Assembly: GCA_025602905.1 (NCBI GenBank)
Contig: JAHLKI010000007.1
Location: 62,001-126,000, forward strand
From: Phlyctochytrium arcticum
Taxonomy: Eukaryota > Chytridiomycota > Chytridiomycetes > Chytridiales > Chytridiaceae
DNA length: 64,000 nt
Direction of reading: 5' to 3'
The notes under the pieces were generated by a model. The model was not told where the DNA came from. It saw only the letters and a program-made list of their open reading frames with translations, and made no database searches. Below are positions 20,184 through 33,400 of the stretch, in pieces. A program made the position numbers and the translations under genes. Every line of letters starts with the position of its first letter. Position 1 is the first letter of the stretch.

Positions 20184-21098
20184 ATGGTTGCGATGGATGT
20201 CAAGGTGCTGGTGAAAAGACTTCATACGCCTATGACGGCCTCTCCCAACAAATACGTTAGTCGCGAGGAGAGGACCATACTGCATGTAGGAGACTGAGCT
20301 CGAATCAGATCTAGTAACCGATTCTAATCCACACATACAGCCCTTCTGATCCGGGAATCGAATCTGGCCAAGCAGCATCGTGAGGATGCAAAGGTCAAGG
20401 CGGCCCTTGCACCGCGCCATCGTAAGGATGCAGAGGCCAAGGCCGACCTAGCGGACGAACAGCGAGCGGCCGCGGAAAGGGCTGAAAGACGCGCCCGAAA
20501 AGCCCGCGAGAAAGCGAGATTAGCCAATGAAGCCGCTGAAAATGCCAGAGAAGAGGCGGCCATTGCGCAGCAGGAAGCAGACGAGGAGCGTCAAGTAGCG
20601 GAAAAGGCCATAGAAGAGTCTGCACTTGCGCAACAGTTGGCCGAGGAGGACCGTCAGGCAGCAGAGCATGCCACAGTAGAAGCAACACACGCGCAGCAGC
20701 GAGCAAACGAGGAACGTGCAGTAGCGAAAAATGCTAGAGCAGAGGCTACGCTCGCGCAACAGCAGGCCGACGATGCCCGTGCTGTCGAGCGGGATATTCT
20801 CGATCGTCACCTTCGGCATCTTGCAGTCTCGATTGCAGGAAACAATGGAGCGGTGCAAAATTTGAAACCAGAGGAATTGCAGAAATTGCAGGACATAATG
20901 GTAATGTTCTCGAACCTCTGCATCACAGGTATATTCTTGTCTATCCTTTTTACATGCTATGGAGATCTGACTCGGCAATCCCTGAAGGAGGAAATACTGT
21001 CAGCCCAGCGATCGAGGAGAATACAGTTGCAATCCAAACACCTGTTGCGTGAACCCAAAAAAATGTGTCCACATCTTGAATGTAATATCATAACTTGA
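20184..21098 (+). CDS. Ala/Glu-rich coiled-coil protein with 21-residue repeats; exon 1 uncertain
   Basis: The main exon, from about 20373, encodes a continuous Ala-, Glu-, Arg- and Gln-rich helix. From about 20570 it contains at least three tandem 21-residue units of the form A-[DEN]-x-[ED]-R-x-[AV]-A-x(2)-A-x(2)-E-[SA]-[AT]-x-A-Q-Q-x, that is three heptads each, visible also as 63-bp repeats in the DNA. After the coil comes a short linker (HLAVSIAGNN) and a hydrophobic stretch (LCITGIFLSILFTCY) that could be a membrane anchor, or the start of a missed intron at the GTAATG near 20900. Exon 1 (20184-20255) joins in frame only with an acceptor at 20372; the better-looking CACATACAG acceptor at 20340 is out of phase. 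Function is unknown; the design resembles structural or TolA-like spacer proteins. Confidence 0.55.
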
Positions 21099-21452
21099 CT
21101 GAATTGACATTGGCCTAGTTTCCGGTGCTACAGTTCTGGGGTAATCGTTTATGAATAGATCTACATTATGATGGGGCCAGGGGTGCCAAACATATCGTTG
21201 AGTTTCCAAGATTGCTCGCGGGGGTATGCGTGTGGGAAGACGCTTGGCTGCTTTATATAGCGTCGGGCAAGATCGGGATCCTTCTCCGTTGAATTCCGAT
21301 GGCAATTCCGTGACATCATCAGTGTGAGAAATCCTATAAATTAGAGAGAAACTTTTCCCCAGGTTTCCCAAACACCGTCTATTCTTACTGCTACGAGAAC
21401 ATATCCGCAGAACCTACTTAGAACCTACTTATATCCAGAAAAGAAAATCATC
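21099..21452 (+). promoter_or_regulatory. Upstream region of the MscL gene
   Basis: 354 bases before the MscL start. A TATA-like CTATAAATT lies near 21333, and GAACCTACTTA is tandemly duplicated at about 21411-21432, just before the ATG at 21453. A 123-codon frame on the opposite strand (21000-21371) shows no family features. Confidence 0.4.
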
Positions 21453-22234
21453 ATGGCCAGCCGCAACTTTGAGCAAGAGGCCACGGCCAAACTCCGCAAC
21501 GTCAAGCACTCCATTGAAACCACCACCCAAAACACTGTTAACAAAGTATCCAAAACCGTCTCGGATGCCGTAGATCCCGTCCAGCGGAAAGTTCTGGATC
21601 CCGATGTCTATGTCCGCTTTCTACAGGGTTTTGCCCGGTTCTTGGCCAAGAGGGTGAGTGCATCCTGGCATTTGCCTTACAAATGATTTCTGACGATGGG
21701 ATTCAACAGAATTTGATTGACACGGGAATCGGTCTGGTCATTGGAAGTGCATTCGCCAGTATGATCCAAAATCTAGTCGATGACCTCCTCACCCCGCTCC
21801 TCGGACTCGTCGTCGGATCCCGCATGGCAAATTGGTTTATCGTCCTCCGCAAAGGCGCTAAAGCCCTTCAACAATCCAGCAAAACCACAAAATTTAAATA
21901 CGTGACATTTGAAGAAGCCCTTAAAGACGGAGCGGTTATTTTGAATGTGGGAAAGGCGGCCGAGAGTGTATTGCGGTTTATTTGTGTGGCCGGTGCAGTG
22001 TTTACCTTGTACCGGGTGGCCATGAAAACGTGGGAGGCCAACAAGCGTACATTGAGCCCCATTTTGTTTCCGGGAGAAAAGACTGCGTCTACCAGGGAAT
22101 GCGGTTTCTGTATCTCGGAAGTCCCGGCTCGCGCGACCAAATGCAAGTATTGTACGTCAGGACTCCATCCACTACCTGAGTACGCGGTGTCTAAAGACTC
22201 TAAACCTCAACTTACTTCCGCCAAAGACGATTAA
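21453..22234 (+). CDS. mscL: MscL-family large-conductance mechanosensitive channel
   Basis: Two exons, 21453-21653 and 21710-22234, joined across a 56-nt phase-0 intron (GTGAGT...CAACAG), encode 241 residues. Residues from about 58 read FLQGFARFLAKRNLIDTG, then a first membrane helix (LVIGSAFASMIQNLVDDLLT) and PLLGLVVG, matching the MscL pore helix and the loop after it. A second helix lies near residue 165 (FICVAGAVFTLYRVAM). The C-terminus carries a C-x2-C...C-x2-C zinc-ribbon-like motif (CGFC and CKYC). An amphipathic N-terminal extension of about 55 residues precedes the channel. MscL opens under membrane tension to release solutes during osmotic down-shock, which would suit a wall-less zoospore. 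The family is mainly bacterial but occurs in fungi. Confidence 0.88.
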
Positions 22235-22314
22235 AACGTGATTCTAATGTGTAGATGTATATAACATATAGATATGATTTTCTTGGACGATGCGTATATT
22301 CCACAAATGAAAGC

Positions 22315-24103
22315 CTAACGGTTGGCAATTTCCCCAATCCGCTCTCCCATCCTGACAGTCTGTCCCGCCTCCATCTGAAAGCTAAAGTCATTCGGTGCCT
22401 CAAACACCAAAACAACCGTGCTGCCCAGCTCAAACCCGCCCATCTGATCTCCCTTTTGAAGGACAACATTGGGAGCGTACGTGAGCTCGTTGTAGGTGCC
22501 GGGGGGATGGGTCATGTGGCGTTTGGCGAGGTTCGTTCGCAAGTCCTGTTGGTTTTTTTTTAGATTTTTGGTCAATGAATAAGAAAGAGGGTATTTACCT
22601 TGTCGAAATCAATTTTGATGGATCCAACATTGGTCGCGCCGACCGGGATCATGGAAAAGAACCCATGCTCCCATTCACCCATTAAAACAACCCGCTCATT
22701 CAGAACAAACAAATCGCGAATCATGCCAACGGCCAATGGGGAGACAGAGTAGAGTTCACCTAGTGTACAATGTATCAGTGTGAGCCGCGACAAATGACTG
22801 CGCAAGTGAAAGTTTTTACCAGAAAAGTGCCGACGTTTATCCACAGTCCATTTCGCGGGAGAGTGAAAGCGATGGTAATCTCCAGGTGCCAGATAAATCA
22901 CAGCAAAAAACAATGAATTGCCAGGTTTAAGCACATGCCCGCTTTTCGAAAGTGTGCCAGCCAAAGGCGAATCAGATTTCTGAGCCGGATCCTCACCCAG
23001 CATTTGATCCAACGAGTAATTAATAGAATTGATTTCGGCAAAGTCCTTGTCGGCCACCACCTCTTCGGAATGACTCTTGACGGCTACCTGGTACGTAGCT
23101 TCGGCTGTATCCGTAATCGACGCCGCTTTTCGTTTCGAATCGGCTTGAGCCTGGCGTCCCAGTAACGCATCGAGCGAATATGTCACGCCTTTAATCTGTT
23201 CCACGGTCCGCTCAGTGGTAATCAGTCCAAAATGGAGGACCTTGCCATCTGCCGGACTGGTCAGCGGTGCACTGGCGTCAATGGGCCGCACACCCGGTTT
23301 GAGAGATCGGTAAAAGAAGGCGGCCAGGTTGGGGTAATGGGTCAGATCGGGGTCTTCCATCTCCTCCAAATTGCAGTTGAACATGGAAGAGTAGGTTTTG
23401 TACAGGGGAGATCGTAGCCACACTGGAACAGTGAGTCCATTCATCCATCCCCAGATCCGGGAAAGCGTGCGAAGCGGCAAAACTCCGTAGAATTGAACCT
23501 AAATCATTGCCTTAAATGAGTAAATGCCCCAAACTTTTAAGAATCCAGATGAATGGAATACGCACATGCCATGGTCCTTCAAGTTTGACCAGCTCCTCTC
23601 CTCTCTCGGCTCGTTCCCGCTCTTCCCGTCGCCGCATATGAATGAATTGCATGGCTGCCAGACAGGCGATACCCAACGAAATGGGGATGGGGCGCCATAC
23701 AATTTTGGTTTTCTTCCATGCATCAGCGGCCTTTCTCAATGACTCTGTTGCGGGAAAGTTAGTAGATCTAACGCAAAAGATTTAATTGGTTTCTACCTTT
23801 CTGCTCACCCGTCCAAGTTCTCGATTGCTTGGGTATTTCTTCGTGCTGCTGCTGCTGCTGATGTGGGTCATGTTGCGGTTTGTGGTATAGGGTCCGCAAA
23901 GAGTTCTTTGATGATAAACTTGGGAGCTTCAGCAACAAGTGGTATGGTCCCTTTGCGCTTGTTCTAAAACTATGTATAGAAGCGGCTTTTGACAAAATCG
24001 ACAAGGTGAGAGACTTTGGAAATGCGGCCGTCCTGGTGCGGATGAAGCGACCGGGAGAGGGCAGAAGAAAGTGCCCACCGCCCGTCCTTGAGGACATTGA
24101 CAT
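22315..24103 (-). CDS. Phosphatidylserine decarboxylase, mitochondrial (Psd1 type)
   Basis: Five exons (24103-23797, 23744-23566, 23498-22820, 22759-22599, 22545-22315) encode 518 residues. The LGST motif at residues 482-485 is the autocatalytic site, where Ser484 becomes the pyruvoyl cofactor after cleavage. Other landmarks are PADGKVLHFG, YLAPGDYHRFHSP and VGATNVGSI. The N-terminus is a long Arg/Ser-rich presequence followed by a membrane segment (ISLGIACLAAMQFI), as in inner-membrane Psd1. It converts phosphatidylserine to phosphatidylethanolamine. The insertion between the N-terminal core and the PGD motif contains two copies of a YSLD-x2-LG sequence, a local duplication. The gene converges on MscL with 80 bases between stops and is divergent from symplekin. 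Confidence 0.95.
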
Positions 24104-24396
24104 ATTGAAGTGTTTTCTGTTGTTTCAGTTATTGCCGGGTGGATGGTTTTGTAGTGTGGTAAACAATTTCAGCGATCGCCCCAGCGTCATGAATTCAAGG
24201 CCGATTTCAAGGCAAATCCATGGCAAATCTTCATTTAACCAAATCGAGCAGCCCATTAATTGCGTGGTTTCGCGAAGCTCTCGTTGAAGCTGGGTTGTCA
24301 AAATCAATCGGGGAGGATTGGGAAAACACATATAGGAAATCAGAGAAGACTTTTACGGGTACGGACGACTTTGGACAACGGGGACACCTCTTGGAA

Positions 24397-27300
24397 ATGG
24401 CCGACCTCCAGCAGCAGCCTGCCGCTCAGGCCCTTCTCTTACTTCAAGCTTTGCAAAGTGGAGCAGACATTGGGCAAAAGATTACCCTTCTTCACCAATT
24501 CCACGAGTTGACCAAGCGGGAGCCAGCATTGCTACCGACATTCTTTCCCATCATACTGGGTCTTGCCACCGATCCATCGCCCGACCTGCGGATGGGCCTT
24601 GTACGGTTGACGGAGGATACTGTTTGTCGAATGTTGGTGCTTGACGAGTATAAAGCCTTGGGTACGTTGCTACGGCCTTTAAGCAAAACCAGCCAGGAAA
24701 ACCATACCAACAAAATCTATATTGTTACAGTCTCTGCTCGCGGCATCGAGGTCCTGAAATATCTGATGACGGATGTGAATCCTAATGTGACAAAGCGAAT
24801 CATAAGATGTGCTACAAGTATATACCCGTTTCTATTCAAGTGGATGTGAGTTGCTTTTGGGATAGTGTCCAGCTTGAACAAGGAACAAAAAGAGTCTTAC
24901 GCCCGCCGCCCGCCCGATGCAGATGCAAGTTACCGACTGAACCATTACTATGGCAGAGCATCGCAGACTTGAAACTCTCGATATTTGCCATGCTTCAACA
25001 CCCAAATGATGGAGTAAAAGTCTGTGTTGTCCGATTTCTGCATAGACTTATAGTCGTCCAGTCCGCAAAAGATCCTTCTGTTGTAAGCGAAACGATTTGA
25101 GCATTTTGCCGTCAAATTTGGTTCTGACTTCCTAGCGGTGTTGTAGCAAGTAACCGGGATCGACGCGTTTTCGATCGAAATGTGTCCGCCGCAACATCCG
25201 TTCGTGAACCCGCAGGAGCTTGTCGCAGAAGGCGTTGGCCTGTTCCACAGAATGCAAAGCTATTTATCAACTGTCGGAATGTGAGCAAGAGCCTTTGTTT
25301 CTTTTTGCTAGTAGCGACGCAGCTCATCTTTTCTCCTCCCTAGTGCTGCTGGTCCCAATACTGCAAATTTGAATTGTATGCTCACACTGGCAAAATCGAG
25401 ACCTCAGTATATACCAGCCATCATCAATTCCCTAAGTGATTGGGCAAAAAGGGCAGATAGCCACCTAACCCCATTCCAGCAACGCAGTGTTCAACGGGCC
25501 GTCAAAATTGTATTGGTTGGAATATATAGGTAACGCCAAAAAGCGGGGGAGTGCCAAGATATGTATACATACTCATCAAAATGTGTGTTAGGCTGCCGGC
25601 GGCCCCACCCATCGAGGACTCCATCATCAATATTGTCACAAATCTGGGCGCAAAATCGTACGAAATTCAGCAGTTGCGACGGCAAGGTCTAAAGCGCACA
25701 TCCGCTACCGTATCAATGGATGACGAAGCTGTGGACGTCAAGCGGCAACGGGTCGAGCAACAGCCGGGTGAGGATAGGAATTGGAATGCAGATGAAGTGG
25801 CCGCCTTGTCTTCCAGTGTTCTTCAGACGGTGGATCTACGCACGCTTCAAGCTGCCATTGTCACAGAGCTTGCAATACAAATAATAAAGGCGTGCCCACA
25901 ATCGCGGTGGTCCGACGGGATTGCAGTATGTACACTCTCATATAGTAATCCAAAAGCTTGGTTCTCAAATGTTTTTTTCTGCAGAGATATAAACGTGCAA
26001 TGGGCATACCCTCTGATGACACCTCCTCCGTCCCACCAAAGTCGGAACCTGGACAGACTACCAACATAGATACCACACCACCCGTAGCCGAGCCCGAGCA
26101 ACCCGACCAGGTCGAGTCGTCGATACCCATTGAGGATGATATATCGGATACCATCGATGTGGGTGACAATCCTGCCCTCGAGCAGGCTGTCACGTTAGAT
26201 ATATTAAAAATGGATCTACCCCCTCTGGCCCCTGACGAGCAACGGGCTCTAGCCCACGAATCGTTAAAACGTATTTTCGAATATGAGTCGGAAGTCAAGT
26301 TGCCGTTAGCTATCATGCCCTCAACGTCCTCAGCGCCGAATAAATCGTCTACAAATGTGATAACTCCTCCACATACAGTGTCGGCCGGAAAGAATGGATG
26401 GATGCTGGTTGTATCCCGATTGTCAACGTTGTTGTCGTCAGGCTCAGATGCCACGGTGGAAATCCCAGAGTCTGCTGGTGCCCCCAACACGAAAACCAAA
26501 AACACGAAACGATATATCGCCGAATTACTGTCCCAGGATTTCAAGGAGAGGTGGGTATTTTTCCTAGTTCTTCTACATTTTCATTAATATTGACGTATCA
26601 TCTCTTAGAATTGAGGCTATCGTCACATGGCTCCATCATGTGTGGCTGGAAGAGCACAAAGAAGACTCAATCACGGGCGACTCCTCCTCAGATCAGGGCT
26701 ACACCTACTGGGTCATTCATTTCCTCGAGGTCGCGAAACGCTCACTGGACCCAAAAGACAAAACGTTTGCCAAGTTCCTGATTGAAATTCCCGAAGTCAA
26801 TTCAGAGGTGATTGATCGGATAAAGTCTTTTTGCGAAGATCCCGAATGGTAAAAATTGGAGTAATCTTTGGAAGGTTTCGTTTATTGACAATATTTGTAG
26901 GATGCAGTTGGGATTGTTTACGATTCAGGGAATGATGAACCATAGACCAGCTGTTCGGTCTATCTGTTTTGATCTTTTATTGGAGTATACCTCTCATCCA
27001 GGTATGTACTCACGGCATACTCGAATCTGCCACTTCCCTCCTAACCTGGGCGTTCTAGCAAAACTGACGCGTTCCACGGCAATTGTGATGTCTAAGCGCT
27101 TGTTTACGGACCATCCAACCATTGGTCCAAAAGTGCAGGAGCGTGCGGTGGAGATGTTGAAGCAGTTGCTTGAGCCACCACCGCCTCGTAGCGAGATGGA
27201 TACGAAGCCAGAATCGGATGTTCCGTCAATTAGCACTGAAGAAAACGGGGTTCCGCTGCCATCGGAAATAAAATCGGAAGATGAAAAACCTGAAACAGCA

Positions 27301-28909
27301 GAGGGAGACTGGACTGAGGATGAAGTTGTGCAACGGATCGAGCTTTATTTTGCGCTATGCAGCAAGAACCACGATCTACTTTTGCAGTAAGTCGCTCTTT
27401 ACGTAGCTCGTTAATGCGCCTCTAAATTCTTGCTGTACCCAGGTTATTTGAGATGTACAAGACTTTTCAACCAGCTGTTCAGCGCGCTATTCGCACCCAC
27501 ATTCAGCCGCTCTTGGTTGCATTGTCGTCCCACCCAGGCCGTTTGTATCCGCTCATCCGTAACTTTCCAGCTGGGTCAGATGCATTAATCCTGCGGACAA
27601 TCAACATCCTTTGTGAGAGACCCGAAGGGCCATCTACTGAGTTGGTCAATACGGTCAAGTCGGTGTTTAGGAAACGCAAGTTAAATGCACGGTTTATTTT
27701 GCCGATTATCGGATCACTTGACAAGGTAATAGATCTACTGCTGACCAAGTCTGAACAGATGCTGATACAGAATGGGCTACTATCAGGGAGAGGCCCTGCA
27801 GTTTTTACCGCGGATAGTGATACTATTGGATGGTACGGAACAAACGCGGTCATTGGTAAAGGATGCCTTCTTGAAGATTATGGGTCGGGACTCTGGGCAG
27901 CCTAGAGATGCAGCGGGTTCGAAGCTCTCCCCCTCGGATTTACTGATAAACTTGCACAACATGGAAGAAACTGTTGGATTGAAGAGGGCTGTAGAAGGTA
28001 CGTCAATGCAAAAGCACCAATTTGAGAGTATACATCGTGCCCACAGTCTCAACTACCTAGCAACGACCATTTGCTTTACAAGTCAAGACATTTTCACCCA
28101 AGAGGTTCTTGCCGTGGTCCTTCAGCAGCTTGTCGAACAATCCACGTTGCCGACCCTGTACTTGCGAAGTGTCATCCAAAGTGTCAGCCAATACCCAGGC
28201 CTAAATAGCTTTGTAATGAATATCCTGGTCAAGCTTATCAACAAGAAAGTCTGGACTATGCCCAAGTTGTGGGATGGATTCGTGCGATGTCTAACGGTAC
28301 GTTTTCATCTCGATTTTCGAATTTTGTTTGCTTTTTCTCGGCCGAGGGGAGGTTTATAAAGGATGACTGGGTGGAAAGGATTAATTTGGAGGGGTTGTAC
28401 TTTTTCCCTTGGTTTGCTGGACTTTTTGCAATGCATGCATGGATCGTCTTCTTTTTCATTCTGTATGGTCGCGAATATACTCCCCAACAAGTTCCAAAAA
28501 CATTTCCGTGGGGAAAAATCTCAATAGTGAGGGCTGCTCACGTGACAAGAAATTCGGCATCAACAATCAATCAAACAAATCAACTAACAGGAAAAAATCC
28601 CTTTTTATTTTTCTTTCTGTTCCGAATGATTTCTCGGCTGGATTGAATGGTCAATAGGTCTTGTTTCCTACATCGGTCGAAGTACTTCAAGTGATTCCAC
28701 GCGTTCATGCTCTTGACGCGTTCAAACGTTCGCCAAAATTGAAGAGCTCGCTTGCCGCCTATCTTGACAAACTTTCACCCAGCGAACAATCCCAGCGAAA
28801 AAATGAATCTCTTGCCGCATTGCTTTTGAAGGAGACCTCTGTCGTCAAGGAAGAGCCTGGTGAGGACGCCGTCAAGGCTGTCGAGGCCCCTATGGATCAG
28901 TCGGCATAA
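24397..28909 (+). CDS. Symplekin / Pta1 homologue (mRNA 3'-end processing scaffold)
   Basis: Thirteen exons (24397-24845, 24923-25082, 25147-25280, 25344-25529, 25592-25925, 25985-26550, 26609-26848, 26901-27001, 27059-27386, 27443-27725, 27787-27997, 28061-28296, 28658-28909) encode 1159 residues with the frame preserved throughout. The N-terminal HEAT-repeat region (KITLLHQFHEL, LKLSIFAMLQHPNDGVKV, SRPQYIPAIINSL) and the C-terminal symplekin domain (AIRTHIQPLL, PSTELVNTVKSVF, LPTLYLRSVIQSV, KVWTMPKLWDGFVRC) are both clear. The protein links CPSF/CPF with the Ssu72 phosphatase for cleavage and polyadenylation. A disordered acidic linker occupies exon 6. The ATG at 24397 was preferred over an in-frame ATG at 24220 because it starts the conserved region. 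The last intron is 361 nt. Confidence 0.93.
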
Positions 28910-29294
28910 ATCGAATTCAAAGATCACATACCGGCCACTGATTTCTGCGATCCATTCATTCATCTGCTTTGCGTTTTGGTGCACTCGGTTACCTTTCTGT
29001 TTCCTAAACTTGTATCTCTCATTTAATGCTGTTACCCGCCTTTCCCCCACTTTTTTATCACGCCCTACTAGTGTTGAGGGGTTTTTCTTACTTCTACTTT
29101 TTAAATATACATCCCATTCCTAAGGCTACTCGAGCATCAGTAACTATTGGTACAATGGGCCCAGATTATGTGATTCCAGTGGCTGTGAAACGTCAATTTG
29201 TCGTATCGACCGGGGAAGCTCCGCTACTGGCACCGCAAATAAATCATAAACTCCTTGACAGTGTTTGGTTAAAAAGGTAGCCAGCTCAACAAGA
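28910..29294. other. Intergenic region between symplekin and Bud32
   Basis: 385 bases, C/T-rich on the plus strand. It holds the symplekin terminator and Bud32 promoter. A 41-codon in-frame tail ending at 29280 shows no similarity to anything I know. No clear TATA box. Confidence 0.5.
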
Positions 29295-30305
<1,011 letters not shown>

Positions 30306-30459
30306 TGGCACTACTTCTAATTTGTTGCGAGAAATACGCGCAAGGCAGTGTAGTATGTACATATATGACAGAGACAATGTCAACAACTCTAATTTTTGCC
30401 TTACTGAATAAGCCAATTGGGTCGTGGCAGAATTTGTGCTGTATCCAGTCACATTGGAA

Positions 30460-33400
30460 CTAAACAAAACTCAGCAAATCTCCGCCCCTAGGGCGTACGT
30501 ACCCTACAAATTCTGTACCGGCTAACATCCCGCCCTCTAGCCCGCCCCGGACTAGGGCGTTTTTCAGCTCTATTTGCGCAGCGCTTTTGTCGGCGGAATC
30601 ATCGATGATGCTAATGCGCAACTTTGGCAGGCATGTTCTGCCGCAAAGGAGCGGCACGCAGATGTAGGAGATGCTCATGGTACTTAATGGCAATAAGCGT
30701 ACTTGGGTGTGTTTAAATCCACTGAAGACAAAGCCATCTGGAACTTCCATGGCCAAGGAAAGATGGTATATGTTGAGCGAGGTGTTATGGAGCTTGTAGG
30801 TGACGGTAAACGGGGTTGTGTAGTATAATATCGGAGGAACGTCTGGACGGAAAGTTAGCTCTGAGGGGTTCTGGTTTTGAGTATCCTACCTATAGATATG
30901 GAAACGTCACTTGCTGTCGTCTGAACGCTGGGTATGGATAAGGTCGTCGTAAAAAAAGTTTGACTGACATTATTTCTAGGAGGAGTGTCAGCATCATGAG
31001 CAAACGACTTATTAGAAACATTGCCGGACCTGCGCCATCTAACAACAATATGTCCAAGGGGGAAGTCTGTCAGTTCACTTGCAGCGTCGGATTCCACTAA
31101 TGCTTGGTAAGCGCTAACGCAAACGTGATTGGGTTTCCAAACTGTTCCAAATTAGCAAGGACAAAGTTGAGGACGAGCAATCGTCTACTTTACCACCGAG
31201 GTTGGTAACCTTTTGATCGGAGCTTATTGGGACCACCTGCAATTTAAATGCTTGTGTTTTCGTATCGTTCGGATCCTTTTGTCCCTGTCAGATACAGATA
31301 CAACTCTGTAATGTTCATTCGTAACTTACCGGGGTAGCTTGTAGGAATGCGACGTCTGCTACTTCTACATCCCAAGGTCCGACACATTGTATCGCTGCGC
31401 AAATGCGATACTTTGAAAGTCGCACTAATGCCTCATCATGATTTGAGGTAGATAGTAACCCCGCTTCTGATGCCTGGAAAGGTGCACCATACTCCAGTGC
31501 AGTCTCAAATTTAGCCTCAAATGGGTTGACAAACATCAATCGTATTGGTTCGTTCTTTCGGAAAAAGAGGTCCGGGTGAGTCGATGGCTTCACTGATTGT
31601 GAAGTTGCTGAGAAACTGGTCGAACGATAATATACAATGTTGTACATGACCCGCTCTCCAGGATCTTTGTTGCATTTAAGCCACAGTCGTTTGGATGCGG
31701 TGCCGTGGGCAGCTATTTTGCCCAAATACGAACCAGAAATGCTGTTGCTATCTGCATTCACTTGCTGATACTCACTCTCCAAAACGCTGCTGCAAGGATC
31801 TAGCGCGTCCTGTCCAGATAGCCGAAATTCGATGTCGAGGAATGCCTCAATTTCTTCATTTTCCTCATTCACTACATCGACATCGACTCCGTAAACCTCG
31901 TCAAGGTACCCCGGAGGTGAATGTCTTAGTTTAATAGATAAGTTTGGCTGACGTCGAATGACCCTCAGTGTTGCCTGCTCGCCAAACCCGTCAAGCATAG
32001 TCCACCTTGTAGATTTCTGCCCCACATCACGTTGTGCCCATCGTCTCCGGGATGTCGTGTTTTCTGGTCGGTCCAACAGCTTGTACACTAAAGAGATTTC
32101 ACCGTCGCCCGAAGCGAGAACCGCGGTGACCGTGGATAATTTGAGATCCATTCCTTCATTCGGGACAACTGCACTTTCAAGCACTTTCGTCATGCCTGGG
32201 AGAATTTGCAAGTTGGCCTGATAACTTGAATTAGAGTCTCCGTTCGGATTGAACTCAATCAGGACAAGCTTGCTATCTGACACCGATTCAGAAGCATCGT
32301 CTACAATGACCTGGTCGAACCGGCTATCCGAAAAGCTGATGTGCACGCGAGACAATCTTATAGGTACGGGAGGAGATTTCTCGGAACTGGTGCACAAAAC
32401 AACCTGATACACGGCAGGTGTGCCGACATACGTACTGTGCTTTTTTAATTGCACCTGGCAATTGAGAAAGCCGTCCAGCTGATCCATATCAACAGTAACA
32501 CGCAGGCCCTTTGTCATATGCGGGCCCTCTCCAGCCAAGATCTCGAAAAGTTCCTTGACCGTTAATGCAGCAATTTCTGGGTCTGTATCCCCCATTCTTT
32601 CACTCAACAACTCGACAAGGCACTCAACAACAACATCCCACCGACCCAAGGCCTTGGCGCAACGTACACTCCAATGTAAGACATCTTTGAGGACAAAATC
32701 CCAGTGCTCTTTGCGATAGGTTTTGCCAATTCGCTCGAAAAACTTCAAAGCCATCTCGTATTTGCCGCTCTGTTCGTAGACTCGCGCTATCTCAGCGGCG
32801 AGAAACAGGGTCATTCGCGCGGCTCGGTGCTTTTTAAATTGCTCGTATGCTTTCGTGAGAAGTTCAATGACCAGTGTCGGGTGATCCGCATTGCGTTCGG
32901 CTGCCACGGAGTTGCCTAAACTCTGAGCATGTTGTGCCGAGCTTGGCAGGAATGAACCAAGAGCAGAGGATATGTCTGCTAATGTAACACAATCTTAGGT
33001 GCCAGCTCGGGGGTGTTGAAAGGATTACGTACCAAAAGAGCTCAGACGGCCGGTCCGCAATGACGAGGCGGCCGATGGAGGTGGGGGTGGTGCAGATATG
33101 ACATTCTTGTGAGATCAAGTAAGCTTCCAATGATAATTAATGGGAGATTATACCAGTTTTCACCTTTTCAAAATCTTGAAAGCGCCGCCATCGTTCCTCA
33201 GCACACCGAGCTGCCGCGAAATAGTAGTATCCGGCATGTTGCACTATGACAGAGACATTCGTGGCACTGTTTGGTCCAAAAACGGGTGTGGAATGCTCAG
33301 GAACCGACTTGGTGTAGCTTGGTTGAACTTGCGGTTGAGAGGCATGTGCGCCAGTAACATGTGCGGTACCTGGTGGTGGAAATGGTAACTTCAAACCAAT

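Noticed and set aside
22935..24287. Plus-strand frames opposite phosphatidylserine decarboxylase
   Set aside because: They are mirror images of conserved coding exons and lack any similarity of their own.
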